Of a stretch of 64,000 nt of DNA, positions 9,248 to 17,507 are shown piece after piece. The notes beneath the pieces were generated by a model, which was not told the DNA's origin, did no database searches, and was given only the letters and a program-made list of their open reading frames with translations. The first letter of the stretch is position 1. Every line of letters begins with the position of its first letter. Made by a program: the position numbers and the translations under genes. The DNA lies in assembly GCA_016213675.1 (NCBI GenBank), contig JACQZW010000051.1, positions 37,503 through 101,502 of the forward strand, read 5' to 3'. The stretch is from Acidobacteriota bacterium. Lineage in GTDB: Bacteria; Acidobacteriota; Thermoanaerobaculia; Thermoanaerobaculales; Thermoanaerobaculaceae.

Positions 9248-10120
9248 CTAGCGACCGAGACCGGCGAAGGTGTCGCAGCGGTTCATGTCGCCCGAGTCGA
9301 AGCCGGCGCGGAACCACGTCGCCCGCTGCTTCGAAGAGCCGTGTGTCCACGTCTCCGGGCGGACCTGGCCGGTGGCCTGCGCCTGGATGCGGTCGTCACC
9401 GACGGCGGAGGCCGCCGCCAACCCCTCCTCCACGTCCCCGGCCTCGAGGATGTCCCGGCGGGCGGTGGAGTGGCCCCAGACGCCGGCCAGGCAGTCGGCC
9501 TGGAGCTCGAGGCGCACGGACAGCTCGTTCGCCTGGCCTGGATTCGACGCCTGGAGGTTGCGGACCTTCTCGTCGATGCCGAGCAGGTGCTGGACGTGGT
9601 GGCCGATCTCGTGGGCGATCACGTAGGCCTGGGCGAAGTCGCCGGGCGCGCCGAAGCGCTCCTTGAGCTCGCGGTAGAACCCCAGATCGACGTACACCTT
9701 GCCGTCCACCGGGCAGTAGAACGGGCCCATCGCGGCCTCGGCGAAGCCGCACCCGGAGCGGACCGCGTCGGTGAAGAGCACGAGCTTCGCACGCTCGTAC
9801 CGTTCCCCGGCGGCCTCGAACTCCCGCGTCCAAGTGTCCTGGACGTCGCCGACGACGAACGACGCGAACTCCGCGAGCTGGTCCTCCTGCGGCGACGTCG
9901 TACGGGTGGTCGACGACGCCTGCCCCGGCAGCGGCTGGCCGACCTCGCTCCCCACCCCGACCAACTGGAAGAGGTCGCGCTTGAACACGAACGAAAGCAC
10001 CAACAGCAGCAGGATGCCGCCGATCCCCAGCTTCGGCCCGCCGAGCATCCGACGCCCGGCGACGACCTCGCCTCTGCGATCCTCGACGTCGGAACTCTGC
10101 CCTCGCGATGTCCAGCGCAT
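9248..10120 (-). CDS. Neutral zinc metallopeptidase, YpfJ family
   Basis: 290-residue protein of the Zn_peptidase family (YpfJ-like). A short basic N-terminus is followed by a signal-anchor helix (about residues 34-47), then an extracytoplasmic catalytic domain. The zinc motif is in AYVIAHEIGHHVQHLLGI (HEIGHH), and a downstream RLELQADCLAGVWGH supplies the third ligand region. The end, MNRCDTFAGL, also matches the family. The ATG at 10120 has a GGGAGGAC ribosome-binding site. Biological substrates are not established for this family. Confidence 0.88.
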   Translation of the reverse strand: MRWTSRGQSSDVEDRRGEVVAGRRMLGGPKLGIGGILLLLVLSFVFKRDLFQLVGVGSEVGQPLPGQASSTTRTTSPQEDQLAEFASFVVGDVQDTWTREFEAAGERYERAKLVLFTDAVRSGCGFAEAAMGPFYCPVDGKVYVDLGFYRELKERFGAPGDFAQAYVIAHEIGHHVQHLLGIDEKVRNLQASNPGQANELSVRLELQADCLAGVWGHSTARRDILEAGDVEEGLAAASAVGDDRIQAQATGQVRPETWTHGSSKQRATWFRAGFDSGDMNRCDTFAGLGR

Positions 10121-10173
10121 GCCGTCCTCCCATCGAACAGAAGCCTGACAGTCACAGCGTACTCTCCTGCGCG

Positions 10174-10189
10174 CCCGGTGGCCACCGGG
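10174..10189. promoter_or_regulatory. Perfect 16-bp palindrome in a divergent promoter
   Basis: CCCGGTGGCCACCGGG is a perfect inverted repeat midway between the divergent zinc peptidase (start 10120) and the Fe-S protein (start 10221). Its position suggests an operator for a dimeric regulator, but no matching second copy was noticed and GC-rich DNA yields such palindromes by chance. Confidence 0.3.
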
Positions 10190-10220
10190 GATCGGATGCT
10201 AGACTCCGCTCGGGGTTCCG

Positions 10221-11357
10221 GTGGACCAGTCCTATCGTCGACTCGCGCGCAAGCTGGACGAGTTGCCGCACGGCTTTCCCTGCACCGACAGCGGCGTCGA
10301 GCTGCGCATTTTGGCCAAGATCTTCACTCCCGAGGACGCCGCTTTCGCGGCCCGCCTGCGCCCGCTGCCGGAGTCTTCCGCGGCCGTCGCCCGCCGGCTC
10401 CGGCGACCGACCGGGGAGGTCGAGGCGAGGCTGGACGAGATGGCGGCACGCGGGCAGATCGCCGCCCTCAAGGTGCATGGCAAGAAGGTCTACAGCCTCG
10501 CACCGTTCGTCGTCGGGATCTGGGAGTTCCAGCTCCCGCACATGGACGCCGAGCTGGCCAACCTGTTCGAGGAGTACGCGCCCGTCCTCCTCCGGGAGCT
10601 CGGAGGCAAGGAGCCGGCCCTCGCCAGGGTCGTGCCGGTCAACGCGCGCATCGAGGCGAACGCCGAGGTGCTCCGCTACTCCAGCGTCCGGACGATGATC
10701 GAGAAGGCCCGGTCGTTCCGGGTCATGGAGTGCATCTGTCGGACCGAGGCCGCCGCGCTCGGGCACCCCTGCCGGCACACCCTCGAGACCTGCCTCGCCT
10801 TCTCTCCCGAGCCCGAAGCCTACGAGGGCACGCTCGCGCACGACTACGGCCGGACGATCACCCGCGACGAGGCGCTGGCGATCCTCGACGCGTGCGAACG
10901 GGAAGGCCTCGTCCACTGCACGTACAACCTCCAGCGCCACCAGATGTTCGTCTGCAACTGCTGCTCCTGCTGCTGCGGCTTCCTCCGCGGGCTCAAGGAG
11001 TTCGGCGCCCCCCACCTGCTCGTGCGCAGCGACTGGGTGGCGGCGATCGACGCCGAGCTGTGCGCCTCGTGCGGCGAGTGCGCCGATCGCTGCCCGACGC
11101 AGGCCATCTCGTTCGACGACACGGTGATGGCCCTGCAGGTCGGGCCCGACCGCTGCATCGGCTGCGGCGTCTGCACGGTCTCCTGTCCCGGCGGCGGCAT
11201 CACGATGCGGGAACGCCCGGCGACCGAGCGCACGACCCCGCCGCAAAACCTCGTGTCGTGGGCCTGGCAGCGCTCCGTGAACCGCAGCGGAACGCTACGT
11301 TCGGTGCTCCGCTTCGCTCCGCTCGCCCTCGGCCTCGGCGCCTGGCGCAAGACGTAG
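10221..11357 (+). CDS. Winged-helix / 2x[4Fe-4S] ferredoxin-type protein
   Basis: 378-residue protein starting at a GTG. The N-terminal part (about residues 1-110) looks like a helix-turn-helix fold (RRPTGEVEARLDEMAARGQI). The middle has an unusual cysteine cluster: CICRTEAAALGHPC, then ETC, then CNCCSCCCG (about residues 170-255). The C-terminal part holds two classical [4Fe-4S] motifs, CASCGECADRCP and CIGCGVCTVSCP (about 280-330). It ends in a basic hydrophobic tail (SVLRFAPLALGLGAW). Similar proteins occur in anaerobes and metal-reducing bacteria as uncharacterised 4Fe-4S proteins. An electron carrier, Fe-S sensor or maturation role are all possible. Confidence 0.7.
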   Translation: MDQSYRRLARKLDELPHGFPCTDSGVELRILAKIFTPEDAAFAARLRPLPESSAAVARRLRRPTGEVEARLDEMAARGQIAALKVHGKKVYSLAPFVVGIWEFQLPHMDAELANLFEEYAPVLLRELGGKEPALARVVPVNARIEANAEVLRYSSVRTMIEKARSFRVMECICRTEAAALGHPCRHTLETCLAFSPEPEAYEGTLAHDYGRTITRDEALAILDACEREGLVHCTYNLQRHQMFVCNCCSCCCGFLRGLKEFGAPHLLVRSDWVAAIDAELCASCGECADRCPTQAISFDDTVMALQVGPDRCIGCGVCTVSCPGGGITMRERPATERTTPPQNLVSWAWQRSVNRSGTLRSVLRFAPLALGLGAWRKT

Positions 11358-11363
11358 ACAGAG

Positions 11364-11378
11364 CGGGTCCCTGACCCG
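11364..11378. terminator. Hairpin between convergent genes
   Basis: A CGGGTC/GACCCG stem with a 3-nt loop (CCT) sits in the 36-bp gap between the convergent Fe-S and TrkA-like genes. It may act as a bidirectional terminator, although there is no T-run on either side. Confidence 0.35.
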
Positions 11379-11393
11379 TGCTCCGTCCAGGCG

Positions 11394-12047
11394 TCAGGAG
11401 ACCTTCTGGAAGCGCTCGAGATCTGCTGTCGCGCCGAGCACCACGAGCACGTCGGAGTCGCGGATCACGGCGTCGGGCGGCGGGACCACCGACACCTTGG
11501 ACGTCAGCACGTCCTGCACCGCGATGACGTGGACGTTGAAGCGCTGGCGAACCTTGAGATCCGCCAGCGTCTTGCCGACGAAGGAGGCAGGGGGCGCCAC
11601 TTCGACGATCGAGAACCCCTCGCCCACCGGGATGAAGTCGAGCAGGTTCGAGTGGGACAGCTTCTCGGCGAGGCGCAGCGCCATGTCCCGCTCGGGGTAG
11701 ACGACCTGATCGACGCCGAGCGCCTCGAGGATCTTGCCGTGGTCCTCGTTGACGGCCCGGGCGACGACCTTCATCTCCAGCTCCTTGCAGTACAACGCGG
11801 CCAGGGTCGAGGCCTCGAGGTGCTCGCCGACCGAAATGATGGCGGTGTCGAAGTCCCGCAGGCCGAGGGAGCGGAGCTGCGTCTTGTCGCGCGCGTCGAC
11901 CACGGCCACGTGGCTCACCCGGTCGCGCAGGGCCGCGACCAGATCGGCGTCCGAGTCGACGCCGAGCACGTCATGGCCGAGCTCGTAGAGCCGCGCCGCC
12001 AGGTGCGAGCCGAATCGCCCCAGGCCGATGACCACGTAGCTTCCCAT
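11394..12047 (-). CDS. TrkA/KtrA-family K+ channel gating protein (RCK domains)
   Basis: 217-residue cytosolic regulator. The N-terminal RCK/TrkA-N Rossmann domain (about residues 1-125) has the nucleotide-binding GLGRFGSHLA and the acidic end of beta-2 in VLGVDSDADLV. The TrkA-C domain (about 135-215) ends in DVLVVLGATADLERF. In KtrAB systems the octameric ring binds ATP/ADP at the N-domain and c-di-AMP at the C-domain and gates the KtrB channel. No ktrB lies beside it, so its channel partner is elsewhere. The ATG at 12047 puts the Rossmann strand at the N-terminus; an upstream frame extension was rejected. Confidence 0.88.
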   Translation of the reverse strand: MGSYVVIGLGRFGSHLAARLYELGHDVLGVDSDADLVAALRDRVSHVAVVDARDKTQLRSLGLRDFDTAIISVGEHLEASTLAALYCKELEMKVVARAVNEDHGKILEALGVDQVVYPERDMALRLAEKLSHSNLLDFIPVGEGFSIVEVAPPASFVGKTLADLKVRQRFNVHVIAVQDVLTSKVSVVPPPDAVIRDSDVLVVLGATADLERFQKVS

Positions 12048-12166
12048 CGTCGCCTCCGCCGGGTCCGACCCCACCTCGGCCGAGGCGATTATCGCGCAGG
12101 TCGGGTCGCCGGGTACGCCGGCCGGCGCCCTCCGGCCGGCGCGGGGTGCGGGTACACTCGCACCCG

Positions 12167-12415
12167 ATGGGCGTTGAGCCGACGGTGGACGACGTTCTCC
12201 GCGACCTCCTGCGGAGCCGCGGCTGCGCGCAGGAGCTCTCCGACGACCTGCCGCTCGGACCAGGAGGGCTGGGACTCGACTCGATCGGGATGGTCGAGCT
12301 GCTGCTGCTGTGCGAGGCGCGGTTCTCCGTCGCCGTCGCCGCCGAGCTGCTGGCCGGCGAGCCGCTCACGATCGGCCGGCTGGCCGCCTGCATCCGCTCC
12401 CGGGTCCGGACGTGA
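12167..12415 (+). CDS. Acyl carrier protein
   Basis: 82-residue ACP-like protein. The phosphopantetheine site is Ser in GLGLDSIGMVEL (consensus DSL), with hydrophobic helices on either side. The start ATG at 12167 has no clear Shine-Dalgarno; an in-frame GTG at 12146 is an alternative. Its stop overlaps the acyltransferase start by GTGA, and an acyl-AMP ligase lies convergently just beyond. It is therefore a dedicated ACP for a specialised acylation pathway and not the housekeeping AcpP, which normally sits with fab genes. Confidence 0.85.
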   Translation: MGVEPTVDDVLRDLLRSRGCAQELSDDLPLGPGGLGLDSIGMVELLLLCEARFSVAVAAELLAGEPLTIGRLAACIRSRVRT

Positions 12416-13280
12416 CGGCCGCTCGCGCGCGCCGGGCCTTCGACCGGCTCGAGGCGATCCTCGGCCGACTTGCCGAGCGGCGGCCTCGCGCTGCCTTCGC
12501 CGCGGCCGGCCTGGCCGGCGCGGCCCGCAACCTCCTTTCCCGGAGGTGGCCGACGACCGGCGAGGTGCGCACGCTCTTTCCGCACCTCGGCCGGGTCGCG
12601 GCGGCACTCGTGGCCGCCCGCATCGGAGCCCTCGAGGCCAAGAACCGCGTCCAGGTCCGCTGCGTCGCCAGGGCCGGGCTGGCCCCGCTCCGGCCGCTCG
12701 TCTCGGTTGCCGAACCGCTCCTCGCCCTTCGGGGTCCGGGCATCCTCGCGACGTTCCATGTCGGCGCGACGCACACCCTCGGCCCGGCACTGGAGCGACT
12801 GTCCGCACCGGTCCTCGCGCTGCGGCTCGGCTCGCTGGCTGCGGTCCGACCCCCGTGGAGTCGATCACCACCGAGGGCGCCGACCAGCAGCGCGCTGCGG
12901 TGTTCTACCGCGCCAAGCAGCAGCTCGACGGCGGCCGCTTCGTGGCCATGGCGGTCGACGTCGTGCGCGGCGCCTGGATCGAGGCCACCTGTCTCGGGCG
13001 ACCGCTCCGGTTGGCCCGCGGGGCGTTCGCGCTGTCGGCGCTGACCGGCGCGCCCATCGTGCCGCTGGTCTCGCGCTGGAGCCGGCGCGGACCCCACGTC
13101 GTCGCCGGCGAGCCGTTGCGGCCGATGCACCGCGCCGGTCACGCGACCGACTCCAGGGCCTCCGAGCAAGCGCTCGCCCGCGCCACCGCCGCCTGGCTGG
13201 AGCGGTACCTGCTCGGTGCGCCGGCGGAGCTGAGCCTCGGCCTGCTGCTCGGGCTCCTGTGCCCGCCCGATCCGGGCTAG
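12412..13280 (+). pseudogene. LpxL/HtrB-type acyltransferase interrupted by a frameshift
   Basis: The gene starts at a GTG overlapping the ACP stop. The first frame runs to about 12850 and reads ILATFHVGATHTLGPAL, matching the HxxxxD/E active-site strand of lauroyl acyltransferases. The protein then continues in the -1 frame from about 12855: VESITTEGADQQRA, then LSALTGAPIVPLVSRWS, which is the family's second half. The break is at a run of five C (12850-12854). Adding one C rejoins both halves into about 289 residues. It is either a sequencing or assembly indel, a recent mutation, or (less likely) programmed slippage. The enzyme would transfer an acyl chain from ACP to a lipid or sugar. Confidence 0.75.
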
Positions 13281-14809
13281 GAGCGGCCGGCCAACTGACC
13301 GCGCAGGACGTCGTGACGGATCTTGCCGTTGGCGGTCAGCGGAATCGACCGCGGCTCCAGCGTGACGACCCGTTCCGGCGCGAACCCCAGAGCATGCTCG
13401 ACCGCGCTGGAGACCATCGCTGCGAGTCGCTCCCGACCGGGGACGCCCGCCTCGGCCTCGACGACCACGACGATCTCCTCGGTCAGGCCGCCGGCGCCCG
13501 CCGGCAGGCCGACCGCCGCGGCGATGCGGACCCCCGGGACCGTCTGGGCGATCTCCTCCAGCTCCCGCGGCGCGAGGGGGATCCCTCCCCTCTTGAGCAT
13601 CGCCCTCTTGCGGCCGAGCACGAAGAGCTGCCCATTGTCGTCCAGGGCGCCGACGTCGCCGGTGCGCAGCCACCCGCCGTCCAGCACGCCCCGCGTCGCC
13701 TCCTCGTCCTCGAAGTAGCCGGCGAAAACCGCCGGGCTCTTGACCAGGATCTCGCCGGCTCCGGCGGGTGCGTCGAGGCGCACCTCGACGCCGTCCAGGG
13801 GCCGGCCACACGACACGTTCCCGCGCGCGTCGACCCGCATCGCCTCGCCCGGCCGGACGCAGCTCACCCCGAGTGTCGCTTCGGCCAGGCCGTAGCCCGC
13901 GCGGAGCACGTCGTGCAGCGAGAATCGCGCCTCGAAGGCCGCGACCGTGCTCGCCCGCACCGGCTCGCCGCCGTTGGTCGCGAAGCGGAGCGAGGAGAGG
14001 TCGAGGCCGCACGGATCAACGAGCCGCGTGGCCAGCCGGTAGGCGAAGTCGGGTGCGCCGGTGATCGTCCCGCGCACCTCCGCGATCGTCGACAGCCACT
14101 GCGGGATGGTCCGGATCGCCGGCGGGACGACGTGACAGGGGACGCCAAGGTAGACCGGCCCGAGGACGAAGCGGAGCAGGCCGAGGTCGTGCCACGGCGG
14201 CACCCAGCCGACGAGCACGTCACTCGGTCCGGGATCGAGGAGCTCGCGCGAGGCGCGCAGGGACGCGATGACGTTGCGCTGCCGGACCACCGCGGCGCGC
14301 GGCTCACCCGAGGTGCCCGAGGTCGGCTGCAGGAACGCGACCGCCTCCGTATCGTCCGGGACCGGAGGGACGTGCCCTCCTCCGACACCCAGATCGTCGA
14401 TGCCCACCGCGTCCAGCCCGGCCTCCTGCGCCGCCTGCGCGAGCGGGTCGCCGTGGTGACCGCCGGTTACGAGCAGACGCGGGCGGATCCTCCCGGCGCG
14501 GCGGACCAGCGTCGGTGCGGGGATCGACGGGTCGAACGCACAAGGAATCGCACCGATCCGCTGCAACGCGAAGAAGGCACGCACGAAGTCGAGCCCCGAC
14601 GGCAGCGCGAGGGCGACCCGGTCGCCCGCCACAACTCCGGCTGCGGCGAAGGCGGCGCCGAGGCGCTGCGCGTCGTCGCGCAGCTCGCCGTACGTGAGTC
14701 GGCAGGTGCCCTCGACGAAAGCGATCGAGCCGGCCGACGAGCCCGCCCGGTGCCGGAGCACCGCCGCCAGCGTGGGACCGTCCGAGCGGATCGCGGGTGC
14801 AGCCGTCAT
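13277..14809 (-). CDS. Acyl-AMP ligase / AMP-dependent synthetase
   Basis: About 510-residue ANL-superfamily adenylating enzyme. Core motifs are visible: the P-loop FLQPTSGTSGEP (A3), GYGLAEATLGV (A5), WLRTGDVGALDDNGQLFVLGR (A7-A8, split here as WLRTGDVGAL and LFVLGR) and the catalytic lysine in LTANGKIRHD (A10). Proximity to an ACP and an LpxL-type acyltransferase suggests it activates a fatty acid as acyl-AMP and loads it on that ACP (FAAL-type role). ATG at 14809 leaves a normal N-terminus; an in-frame GTG at 14854 is an alternative. Its 3' end overlaps the acyltransferase gene by 4 bp convergently. Confidence 0.85.
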   Translation of the reverse strand: MTAAPAIRSDGPTLAAVLRHRAGSSAGSIAFVEGTCRLTYGELRDDAQRLGAAFAAAGVVAGDRVALALPSGLDFVRAFFALQRIGAIPCAFDPSIPAPTLVRRAGRIRPRLLVTGGHHGDPLAQAAQEAGLDAVGIDDLGVGGGHVPPVPDDTEAVAFLQPTSGTSGEPRAAVVRQRNVIASLRASRELLDPGPSDVLVGWVPPWHDLGLLRFVLGPVYLGVPCHVVPPAIRTIPQWLSTIAEVRGTITGAPDFAYRLATRLVDPCGLDLSSLRFATNGGEPVRASTVAAFEARFSLHDVLRAGYGLAEATLGVSCVRPGEAMRVDARGNVSCGRPLDGVEVRLDAPAGAGEILVKSPAVFAGYFEDEEATRGVLDGGWLRTGDVGALDDNGQLFVLGRKRAMLKRGGIPLAPRELEEIAQTVPGVRIAAAVGLPAGAGGLTEEIVVVVEAEAGVPGRERLAAMVSSAVEHALGFAPERVVTLEPRSIPLTANGKIRHDVLRGQLAGRS

Positions 14810-14863
14810 CGACGAGGGCGGGCTCCCGAACATGCGCTGCCGGACGTTCGCCACGACGAACGA

Positions 14864-14891
14864 CGGCCGGCCGGGTCGCCCCGGCCGGCCG
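14864..14891 (-). terminator. Strong hairpin after the TonB receptor gene
   Basis: Perfect 12-bp stem CGGCCGGCCGGG / CCCGGCCGGCCG with a 4-nt loop, 30 bp after the receptor stop codon and just before the acyl-AMP ligase start. On the minus strand it is followed by the moderately T-rich TCGTTCGTCGTGG. It probably separates the two genes' transcripts. Confidence 0.55.
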
Positions 14892-14921
14892 TGCGTGTCG
14901 TCGAGAATCGGCTCAACTGCC

Positions 14922-17258
14922 CTACAGCCGCGCGATGAACTCGAGGCCGATCGTGCGCGGCTCGTTGGTCATGCCGGTGAGGTTGTCGAAGTCGATGCCG
15001 CCCTCGACGTTGACCTCGTCGGTGATGTTCCTGCCGAACAGTGCGACCTCGTACTTGCCGCCGGCGAAGCCGTAGCCGAGGCGCAGCCCGATCTCCAGCG
15101 CGTCGCCGCGGAACTCCTCCGACTCGTAGAGGAAGAAGTTCTTCTCGCTGTGATACGACCAGTCGAGGCTACCGAAGAAGCCCTTGGACAACGGGTCCAT
15201 CTGGAAGTTTATGATCTGGTTGAAGATCCACTCGGGCGCGTGGGGCAGGCTGTTGCCGTCGACGTACACCGTGTTGCCCGGACCGGCCGGGTCGAGCACG
15301 GTGCAGCCGCCGCCGCACGGCGCGACGGTCAGGTTCTTGTCTTTGATCTTCGTCGGGTTGTAGCTGAAGCCGAAGGTGGTCCAGAAGTTGGCGCTCGCGA
15401 CGTACTCGATGTCCGCCTCGAAGCCGTACCCCTGGGTCTTGTCGACGTTGAGGAGCGTCGACGTGTTGTACGCGCCGCCGACGGCCGTGACCTGCTGCCC
15501 GTCGACCTCGAAGACATAGGCGGCGAGGTTCAGCTTGAGCTTCTGATCCGCGAGGATCGACTTGACGCCGACCTCGGCCGAGGTGATCTCCTCGGTGTCG
15601 GCCACCGAGACGCAGTTGCTCGCCGGGTCAGCGCCGCCGGCGAAGTCCGCGCAGAACAGGATGCGACCCTGGATGCTCGGGGCGCGTGAGCCGGTCGCGA
15701 GGCGGCCGTAGACGTTCAGGTCGCGGCTCGCCTTGTAGGTGGCCGACAGGTCCCAGTTGATGAAGTCGTCGTCGGTGTGCGCGGTGATCGGCGCGACCGT
15801 CGGGGTCTGGAAGGTGGGGTCCGGCCGCTCCGCCGCGAAGTCCTTCTCGTCCTGCGTGTAGCGCAGTCCGGCCTTGAGCAGCCACTTCTCCGCGATCAGG
15901 TAGTCGACCGAGGTGAAGAGTGCGTACGACTCGGCGTCCTGGCTCTGGAACGCGTGCCCGTCCTGCGGGTTGCCCGGCGACAGGCTGTCGTAGCTGAAGG
16001 TGTCCGCCGTCATCTCCTCGTTGAAGTAGAACGCGCCGACGAGCCAGTTGAAGGGTCCGCCGCCGTTGCTGGCGATGCGGAACTCCTGGGTCACCTGGTC
16101 GAGGCTCGGGATGCCGTCCGCCGACTCGGAGACGAAGGGAATGAAGCCGGGGCCGTACGGCGGCGCGTAGACGGCGCCGAAGCCGCCGTCGATGTCGCCG
16201 CGGCTGTACATGTCGTCGATCGACTCGTACCCCGTGACCGACGTGAGCGTGGCGCCGCCGAAGTCGTACTCGAAGCGGAGGACCGCGCCCATCGACGAGA
16301 TCTCCTGCTTGTTGAGGCCGTCCTGGTAGACGACGTCCTGCTCGAAGTCGTCGACCAGCCGGTTGCTGCCGTGCTCGAGGATGTTCGCGCGGAAGATCCG
16401 CGCGGTGCCGTCGATGTCCCAGCCGTGAACGTTGAGCAGGCCGTTGAACTTCTCGTTGGGCTCCCAGAGGAGCTGCAGGCGGTAGGCCTTCGTCTCATGG
16501 CCGCCCAGCGCGCTGTCGTCTCCGGTGTGCCGGTTCTCGACCCAATCGCTTCGCGACTGGTACAACCCCGAGAAGCGGGCCGACAGCGTGTCGGTCAGCG
16601 CCCCGCCGATACCGCCGCTGATGTCGATGGTGTCGAACGTGCCGTACGACACCCGCCAATCGGACTGGAAGTCCTGCTTCGGCTTCTTAGTCTCGAACTT
16701 GACCACGCCGGCCGGCGTGTTGCGCCCGAACAGGCTGCCCTGCGGTCCGCGCAGCACCTCGACCCGATCGATGTCGAAGAGCGGCATGCCCTTGACCACG
16801 GGGTTCTCGAGCACCACCTCGTCGACGAGCATCGAGACCGGCTGCGACGCGTTGAGGTCGAAGTCGGTGTTGCCGAGGCCGCGGATGTAGAAGCGCGGGA
16901 AGGCGCGGCCGAACGACGATTCGAGGATCAGGCTCGGCACGCGCGCCGACAAGAAGCGCACGTCGGGTCCGCCCGCCATGATCGCCCTGAAGTCCTCGCC
17001 GCTCACCGCGGTGAGCGAGATCGGCACCTCCTGGGCGTTCTCCGTGCGCTTCTGCGCGGTGACGACGATCTCGCCCACGAAGTCGGTCCGGGCCGCTTCA
17101 TCAGTCTGCGGCTCCTGCGGCTCGGCCTTCGGTTCCTGCTGTCCGGCCGGCTGCTCCTGCTGCCCGGCGTCCTGGGCGAGCGCGAGCCCGCCGACGCCGG
17201 CCATGATGAGCGCGAGAGCGATGACGCCGGACAGCCGCACGACACGGATCTTTCCCAT
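14922..17258 (-). CDS. TonB-dependent outer-membrane receptor
   Basis: 778 residues. A signal peptide (about 1-28, ending GGLALAQ) is followed by a Gln/Glu/Pro-rich linker (29-52) and a plug domain with EIVVTAQKRTENAQEVP and the RGLGNTDFDLN and VEVLRGPQGSLFGRN signatures. A 22-strand barrel follows (for example DYLIAEKWLLKAGLRYTQDE) and ends NEPRTIGLEFIARL. The pattern is that of the iron-complex/sphingomonad-like receptors. The substrate is not evident. It lies between the lipid cassette and the polysaccharide locus, alone on its strand. The ATG at 17258 has an excellent GAGGAGGAGG ribosome-binding site; upstream frame extension is spurious. Confidence 0.93.
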   Translation of the reverse strand: MGKIRVVRLSGVIALALIMAGVGGLALAQDAGQQEQPAGQQEPKAEPQEPQTDEAARTDFVGEIVVTAQKRTENAQEVPISLTAVSGEDFRAIMAGGPDVRFLSARVPSLILESSFGRAFPRFYIRGLGNTDFDLNASQPVSMLVDEVVLENPVVKGMPLFDIDRVEVLRGPQGSLFGRNTPAGVVKFETKKPKQDFQSDWRVSYGTFDTIDISGGIGGALTDTLSARFSGLYQSRSDWVENRHTGDDSALGGHETKAYRLQLLWEPNEKFNGLLNVHGWDIDGTARIFRANILEHGSNRLVDDFEQDVVYQDGLNKQEISSMGAVLRFEYDFGGATLTSVTGYESIDDMYSRGDIDGGFGAVYAPPYGPGFIPFVSESADGIPSLDQVTQEFRIASNGGGPFNWLVGAFYFNEEMTADTFSYDSLSPGNPQDGHAFQSQDAESYALFTSVDYLIAEKWLLKAGLRYTQDEKDFAAERPDPTFQTPTVAPITAHTDDDFINWDLSATYKASRDLNVYGRLATGSRAPSIQGRILFCADFAGGADPASNCVSVADTEEITSAEVGVKSILADQKLKLNLAAYVFEVDGQQVTAVGGAYNTSTLLNVDKTQGYGFEADIEYVASANFWTTFGFSYNPTKIKDKNLTVAPCGGGCTVLDPAGPGNTVYVDGNSLPHAPEWIFNQIINFQMDPLSKGFFGSLDWSYHSEKNFFLYESEEFRGDALEIGLRLGYGFAGGKYEVALFGRNITDEVNVEGGIDFDNLTGMTNEPRTIGLEFIARL

Positions 17259-17473
17259 AGGTCCTCCTCCTCGTTGGATGCCCCTACCGCAGCCGACAGC
17301 TCCAGGTTTGCACCAGGGAATGGTAACCGAAACGTCCGCGGTTTGTACCCCCGGTTCACGAGACTCGTCAAGCCGAGACGGCCCCCCGGGCAGGTTTCGA
17401 CGCCGGCGCCCGCCGAACCCCCTGAAACTCCAGGGGCGGCGGGGCCGAGCCGACTGCGGGCCGAGCTTCCACC

Positions 17474-17484
17474 GTGGTAACCAC
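17474..17484. promoter_or_regulatory. Short inverted repeat upstream of the flippase
   Basis: GTGGT-A-ACCAC lies 24 bp before the flippase ATG in the 249-bp divergent gap with the TonB receptor. It could be an operator or part of a promoter for the polysaccharide locus. The rest of the gap shows no ORF or recognisable RNA element. Confidence 0.25.
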
Positions 17485-17507
17485 AGGGTTATGCTGCCGC
17501 CACGACG

